Made by a program: the position numbers and the translations under genes | Source: Niastella sp966212235 | Lineage (GTDB): Bacteria; Bacteroidota; Bacteroidia; Chitinophagales; Chitinophagaceae | DNA length: 64,000 nt | Direction of reading: 5' to 3' | Assembly (NCBI GenBank): GCA_966212235.1 | Contig: CBIHPP010000010.1 | Span: 62,001-126,000 of the forward strand | Shown: positions 59,659-64,000 of the stretch, in pieces | Numbering within the stretch: position 1 is the stretch's first letter | Layout of the letters: every line of letters starts with the position of its first letter | The notes under the pieces: generated by a model | What the model was told of the DNA's origin: nothing | Database searches by the model: none | The model's input: the letters and a program-made list of their open reading frames with translations, nothing else

Positions 59659-62600
59659 ATGGGGCTACACTTTACTAAAAAAGCCACGACTTTTTTGTGG
59701 TTACTCGTGTTTCCATTTTTATTACAGGCACAACGGTCAATTTCTGGCAAAGTGGTATCCGCCAAAGATAACCAACCGCTTACTGGCATTTCAGTACTTA
59801 TAAAAGGAACATCAACCGGTACATCCAGTAACCTGGATGGCAGTTTTGTCATTCATGCAACCGATGGCAATGTGCTGGTGTTTAGCGGTGTGGGATTTGA
59901 AATGAAAGAGATAACGGTAACCGCCGACGATTATGTAACCATACCCCTGAACGAATTGACGAAGGGCTTGAGTGAAGTAGTGGTAACAGCGCTTGGCGTA
60001 AAAAAAGAGATAAAAAAGATCGGGTATGCTATTCAGGAAGTAAAAGGGGAAGAACTGGTAAAAGCCCGCGATCAAAACCCCATTACCGGGCTAACCGGTA
60101 AAGTGGCCGGGTTATCAGTAGGGCCTTCGGCTGAACTATTACGTAAGCCAACGGTGTTGTTGCGCGGTAATGAAATTACTTTATATGTGGTAGATGGTAT
60201 TCCTATCAGCACCGATACCTGGAACATCAGTCCCGATGATATAGAATCATATACCATACTTAAAGGACCGGCCGCAGCGGCTTTATATGGCAGCCGTGCC
60301 CAGTATGGCGCTATATTGATCACCACCAAAAAAGGAAATAAGAACAGAAAAGGATTTACCGTGGAATTCAATTCAACCAATTCCATCGATAAAGGTTTCC
60401 TGGCTTTCCCACGGGTGCAGGATGAATATGGACCGGGCGAAAATGCTTTATACGCCTTTGGCGATGGCAAGGGTGGCGGAAAAAATGACAATGATTATGA
60501 TGTATGGGGACCCCGCTTCGAAGGCCAGTTGATTCCGCAATATGATGGCGAATACGATGCCACACAAACCTATATTACCACTTTTCCTGGTGGAAGCAGC
60601 CAGAACTACAGCGGCCATATAAAGCCAACGCCCTGGGTTGCACGCGGAAAAGATAATATCGGCCGTTTCTTGCGTACCGGTTTTCAATCGACCAACAATA
60701 TTTCGTTTAATGCAAGCGGTGATAATTATAATCTGCGGTTCTCGTTATCGCATTCTTACCAGCAAAGCTTTATCCCCAATATGGATTTGAATATAACCAA
60801 CTTCAACATGTATGGTTCATTCAATCCTACTCCTAAATTAAAGATAGAAGCCAATTTCAATTACAACCGCCAATACACCCCCAATGTTCCCGATGTGGAT
60901 TATGGCCCCAATAGTTTGATCTATAATGTGGCGGTGTGGACAGGCGCCGACTGGGATGTTAATGCGCCCGATATAAAAGGCATGTGGAAACCCGGTAAAA
61001 CAGGTACGCAATCGGTATTTGCCGAATACCAACGTTATCACAACCCCTGGTTTATGGTGAATGAATGGTTGCGCGGTCATTACAAGAACGATCTGTATGG
61101 ATATGTTACTGCCAATTATAAGATAAATAGTAATTTAAACGTAACGGCCCGTACGCAGGCCAGCACCTATGGTTTATTACGTACGGAAAAAATGCCTTTC
61201 TCGGCACATCCGTATGGCCGTGAAGGAGCGCTGGGTGACTATCGCGAAGATCATCGCAACCTGTTTGAAAATAACACCGAAGTACAGTTGGGTTATAATT
61301 ACAATGTGCGTAGGTTCCTGAACCTGTCTGGTTTGGTTGGCGGTAATATCAGGTCATTTACTTATAATTCAAACTTTACCTCAACCGATTACCTGAATGT
61401 GCCGGGTGTTTATAGCTTTAGCAATTCACTCAACCCGGTACAGGCCAGCAGCTTTGCATCCGATATGCGGGTATTCAGCGCCTATTATTCACTGGATGCC
61501 TCGCTTGATAAATATGCGACTGTTTCCGTTACCGGTCGTGTAGATAAATCATCGGCCCTGCCCAAAAATCACAACAGTTATTTTTATCCGGCCGTTTCAG
61601 TATCATCCGTTCTATCGGATTATATCCAATTGCCGGCTGCCATCTCTTTTCTGAAAGTAAGAGGGTCATTTGCTACAGTACATGGCGATGCCACATCCTC
61701 TACCATTGGCATGGCGCCGTTTTCTACTATCTCCGCCTTTGGTAAAACACCCGCCGGTAATTCTTTATACGATTACCCGCTTAATTATGGCAATAATTAT
61801 CAGTCGCCCTATGGCGGTCCCGATTATTCACTGCTGGCGGTGTATTCAACCGGTAAACAGTATAATAACCAAACCGCGGCTGCGTATTCCGATAATATGT
61901 ACGATCCCGGTATCAAAACATTCAATCGCGTGAACTATGAAGAAGGAATCGATGTGCGGTTGTTGCAAAACCGGTTGGGTATAAGCGCTACCGCTTTTCA
62001 ATATGTAGATGGGCCACAGATACTTCGCAACCCCGCATCCACAGCAACCGGATACAATTTCTATTATCTCAACGCATTAAAAACGCAAAAGACCGGCTTT
62101 GAATTAACGCTCACCGGTTCACCGCTTAAAAAGTCCAATGGATTATTCTGGGATGTAATGATCAACTGGTCAACCTTCCAGGATGTATACAAGGAGTTGC
62201 CGCCCGATCAAACCGTGTATGCTACCTTTTTCAAAAAAGGAGATCGCGTAGATAAATTATATACCAGCGCTTTTGCAAAAACGACCGATGGCAAAATCAT
62301 TCATGACGCCGCCGGCAAACCGTTGCCTAATCAGGTAGCACAGTTCCTGGGTTATCTCAATGCAGATTACCAATGGAGTATTTACAATAAGATCGGGTAC
62401 AAAGGATTTACACTCGGATTTCAGTTTGATGGTAGCGTAGGGGGAAACACCACCAATTACATGCATAACAAAACCATGCGTGGCGGCCGTAATATCGAAA
62501 CGGTGCAGGGCGCTTTAGGTATAGCCAGAAAAGCAGATAATGACCATGCCGGTGATAAAACATTTGCAGGTGTATATGTAGGTGATGGGGTAGTGGTTTC

Positions 62601-62982
62601 AAATAATGTTCCCATTAATTTCGACAACGATGGAAATATCACCAACTATAAAGACCTCCAGTTTGCACCCAATAAAACAACCACCCATGTGCAGGATTAT
62701 GTAAGTAAGTATTATGGTATCGATGAAGCGAACCTGATGAGTAAAACCTTTGCCAAATTGCGGGAGGTTACCCTTACTTACGACCTGCCAACCGCCATCT
62801 TAAAGAAATCATTCATCAGCCGGGCCAGCATCTCGCTCATCGGGCGTAACCTGATCTATTTCTATAAAGACAAGCGGTTTAAAGATGTAGACCTGGATCA
62901 ATACAATTATGCCCTGGGTGCTACCGGTTTGCAATCGCCTACCACCCGTCGATATGGATTGAACCTGAATATTGTGTTTTAA
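59659..62982 (+). CDS. SusC/RagA TonB-dependent transporter
   Basis: A 1107-residue outer-membrane transporter. A signal peptide (TTFLWLLVFPFLLQAQ) is followed by a CarboxypepD_reg-like domain (about 27-100) and the TonB-box region GLSEVVVTALGVKKE. The SusC plug landmarks are ITLYVVDGIPISTDTWNI and IESYTILKGPAAAALYGSRA, then the barrel, ending LNLNIVF with the terminal Phe. No STN domain is present. It begins a new unit after the palindromic terminator and is followed by an SusD_2-type lipoprotein after 27 nt. The ALGVKKE-type motif fits the branch that pairs with SusD_2 proteins. Substrate unknown. Confidence 0.94.
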   Translation: MGLHFTKKATTFLWLLVFPFLLQAQRSISGKVVSAKDNQPLTGISVLIKGTSTGTSSNLDGSFVIHATDGNVLVFSGVGFEMKEITVTADDYVTIPLNELTKGLSEVVVTALGVKKEIKKIGYAIQEVKGEELVKARDQNPITGLTGKVAGLSVGPSAELLRKPTVLLRGNEITLYVVDGIPISTDTWNISPDDIESYTILKGPAAAALYGSRAQYGAILITTKKGNKNRKGFTVEFNSTNSIDKGFLAFPRVQDEYGPGENALYAFGDGKGGGKNDNDYDVWGPRFEGQLIPQYDGEYDATQTYITTFPGGSSQNYSGHIKPTPWVARGKDNIGRFLRTGFQSTNNISFNASGDNYNLRFSLSHSYQQSFIPNMDLNITNFNMYGSFNPTPKLKIEANFNYNRQYTPNVPDVDYGPNSLIYNVAVWTGADWDVNAPDIKGMWKPGKTGTQSVFAEYQRYHNPWFMVNEWLRGHYKNDLYGYVTANYKINSNLNVTARTQASTYGLLRTEKMPFSAHPYGREGALGDYREDHRNLFENNTEVQLGYNYNVRRFLNLSGLVGGNIRSFTYNSNFTSTDYLNVPGVYSFSNSLNPVQASSFASDMRVFSAYYSLDASLDKYATVSVTGRVDKSSALPKNHNSYFYPAVSVSSVLSDYIQLPAAISFLKVRGSFATVHGDATSSTIGMAPFSTISAFGKTPAGNSLYDYPLNYGNNYQSPYGGPDYSLLAVYSTGKQYNNQTAAAYSDNMYDPGIKTFNRVNYEEGIDVRLLQNRLGISATAFQYVDGPQILRNPASTATGYNFYYLNALKTQKTGFELTLTGSPLKKSNGLFWDVMINWSTFQDVYKELPPDQTVYATFFKKGDRVDKLYTSAFAKTTDGKIIHDAAGKPLPNQVAQFLGYLNADYQWSIYNKIGYKGFTLGFQFDGSVGGNTTNYMHNKTMRGGRNIETVQGALGIARKADNDHAGDKTFAGVYVGDGVVVSNNVPINFDNDGNITNYKDLQFAPNKTTTHVQDYVSKYYGIDEANLMSKTFAKLREVTLTYDLPTAILKKSFISRASISLIGRNLIYFYKDKRFKDVDLDQYNYALGATGLQSPTTRRYGLNLNIVF

Positions 62983-63009
62983 TAAAGATCAATTTAAAAT
63001 CTGCACAAA

Positions 63010-64000
63010 ATGAACATGACACGATATATCCCTGTACTGGCAATTGCTTTACTGGCTGCTGCTGGTTGTAAGAAGTCGTTTGACGATATGAACAGGAATG
63101 AGAACAAACCGGTTTCGGTGCCGGCTTCCTTGCTTTTGAACGGCATTTTATACAATATGTACGATGCGCCTTCCAGCATGAAAGAACGCTGGTGCCAGTA
63201 CTATTGCTGTAATTATGACTATTACGGCAATAACCGGTATGATTTCGGAGCGGGTGATAACAACTTTCTCACGCTGAAAAATGTGGCAAAAATGCAGGAA
63301 GAAGCGCTCAAAGTAGGAGCGGCCGAATTGAATCCCTATTCCGCATTGGCAAAATTCTTCAAAGCGTACTTCTTTACAAAAATGAGCCTGTCCATGGGCG
63401 ACCTGCCCATGACAGAAGCGGTACAGGGACCAGCCAATCTCACGCCTGCATATGATGCGCAGAAAAAAGTATTTCAGCAATCATTGTTATTGTTAGACAG
63501 CGCCAATACCGGCCTGGGAAAATTAATAGCAGCCAACGACGCCACGCTGGATGGCGATTTTTATTATGGTAACAAATTAGCCAAATGGCAAAAGCTGGTG
63601 AATACCTTCCGCCTGCGATTATTGCTCCACTTAAGCAAAAGGACCGATGATGGTGACCTCAATGTAAAACAGCAGTTTGCAGCCATACTTTCCAACAAAA
63701 CAAAATACCCGGTGATGGAAGATGCCGGCGATAACCTGCAGTTCAATTATGTGCATCCCACCAACAACTATCCAATGAGCCCCGATAACTTTGGGTTCGA
63801 TGCGTTGCGGTATAATATGTCGGCTACTTATGTTGGTTTGCTAACCCAGTTAAAAGATCCTCGGGTGTTTGTAACTGCCGAACCGGCCTCCGCCCTGGTA
63901 ACAGGTGGTAAAACGCCAACCAGCTACGATGCGTATGTAGGCGCAAGTCCCGGTGAAGATATTGGGGCCATGTATATAAACGCGAACGGTGGACAATACT
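63010..64000 (+). CDS. SusD/RagB-like lipoprotein of the SusD_2 type (cut by window edge)
   Basis: The first 330 codons of a surface nutrient-binding lipoprotein, open to the right edge. The signal ends in the lipobox LLAAAGC, with the lipidated Cys at residue 19. NRNENKPVSVPASLLLNGI, FKAYFFTKMSLSMGDLPMTE and TFRLRLLLHLSKR are characteristic of the SusD_2 family, which differs from the classical RagB type at 56769. It begins 27 nt after its SusC partner. The aromatic-cysteine run WCQYYCCNYDYYGNNR (about 62-77) is unusual. Only the N-terminal part can be judged. Confidence 0.93.
   Translation, partial: MNMTRYIPVLAIALLAAAGCKKSFDDMNRNENKPVSVPASLLLNGILYNMYDAPSSMKERWCQYYCCNYDYYGNNRYDFGAGDNNFLTLKNVAKMQEEALKVGAAELNPYSALAKFFKAYFFTKMSLSMGDLPMTEAVQGPANLTPAYDAQKKVFQQSLLLLDSANTGLGKLIAANDATLDGDFYYGNKLAKWQKLVNTFRLRLLLHLSKRTDDGDLNVKQQFAAILSNKTKYPVMEDAGDNLQFNYVHPTNNYPMSPDNFGFDALRYNMSATYVGLLTQLKDPRVFVTAEPASALVTGGKTPTSYDAYVGASPGEDIGAMYINANGGQY

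Noticed and set aside
1..64000. CRISPR arrays, tRNA, rRNA, prophage or intact transposase genes
   Set aside because: I looked for regular direct repeats with spacers, tRNA-like cloverleaf sequence, DDE transposase or integrase proteins and phage structural genes and found none.

Overview
The window looks like chromosome from a Bacteroidota bacterium, most likely family Chitinophagaceae (Chitinophaga/Niastella-like). The evidence is three SusC/SusD pairs, two ECF sigma/FecR pairs, a SusR-like hybrid two-component regulator with periplasmic propellers, lipoprotein signals, TAnnTTTG promoter motifs in place of E. coli-type -35/-10 boxes, and many Chitinophagaceae-style signalling kinases. I see no rRNA, tRNA, CRISPR array or intact insertion sequence.

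Region by region. (1) 1-10013, minus strand: a hydroxamate siderophore locus. It holds a lysine hydroxylase of the clavaminate-synthase-like Fe(II)/2OG family, a PLP decarboxylase, a fused NIS synthetase-acyltransferase and an N-hydroxylase cut by the left edge, followed upstream by a TonB siderophore receptor and an alpha/beta hydrolase. A diverged ~75-nt element next to an inverted repeat lies upstream of both the biosynthetic operon and the receptor gene. (2) 10014-15170: an AT-rich non-coding block with degenerate repeats, a thioredoxin-reductase-like flavoprotein/DUF1304 pair behind a good promoter with a 13-bp inverted repeat, a possible small RNA, then a VOC protein, an AraC regulator, an ADP-ribosylation/crystallin J1-type protein and a phosphodiester glycosidase. 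(3) 15281-23431: two copies of a module (small protein ending in a CPxxC motif, 7TM protein, one-TM histidine kinase, NarL-type regulator). The minus-strand copy is broken: the kinase has an in-frame TAA and the regulator a 1-nt frameshift. The plus-strand copy is intact. An unrecognised 453-residue protein and a SanA/YdcF-like protein lie between them. (4) 23497-28234: a SusR-like hybrid regulator and a small secreted protein. (5) 28643-37951: a tightly packed seven-gene signalling operon (three-receiver hybrid kinase, receiver, CheR, CheB, kinase, Rcp1-like receiver, kinase), with no chemoreceptor or CheA.

(6) 38158-40100: two paralogous small secreted proteins of unknown family flanking an alpha/beta hydrolase. 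(7) 40112-47309, minus: sigma factor, FecR, STN-domain SusC, SusD. (8) 47709-51423: SGNH hydrolase, esterase, ArnT/GT39-type glycosyltransferase and PAP2 phosphatase. (9) 51572-64000, plus: sigma factor, FecR, SusC/SusD, a secreted endonuclease/exonuclease/phosphatase-fold enzyme, and a second SusC/SusD pair cut by the right edge.

The genes work mainly in nutrient capture and sensing: one iron-uptake system, three SusCD import systems (at least one wired to sigma/anti-sigma control), and many kinases. The least described parts are the twin CPxxC-7TM-HK-RR modules, the small secreted paralogue pair, the hydroxylated-diamine siderophore idea, and the shared element around the siderophore genes. 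All functional calls come from reading the sequence and family knowledge; no search was run.
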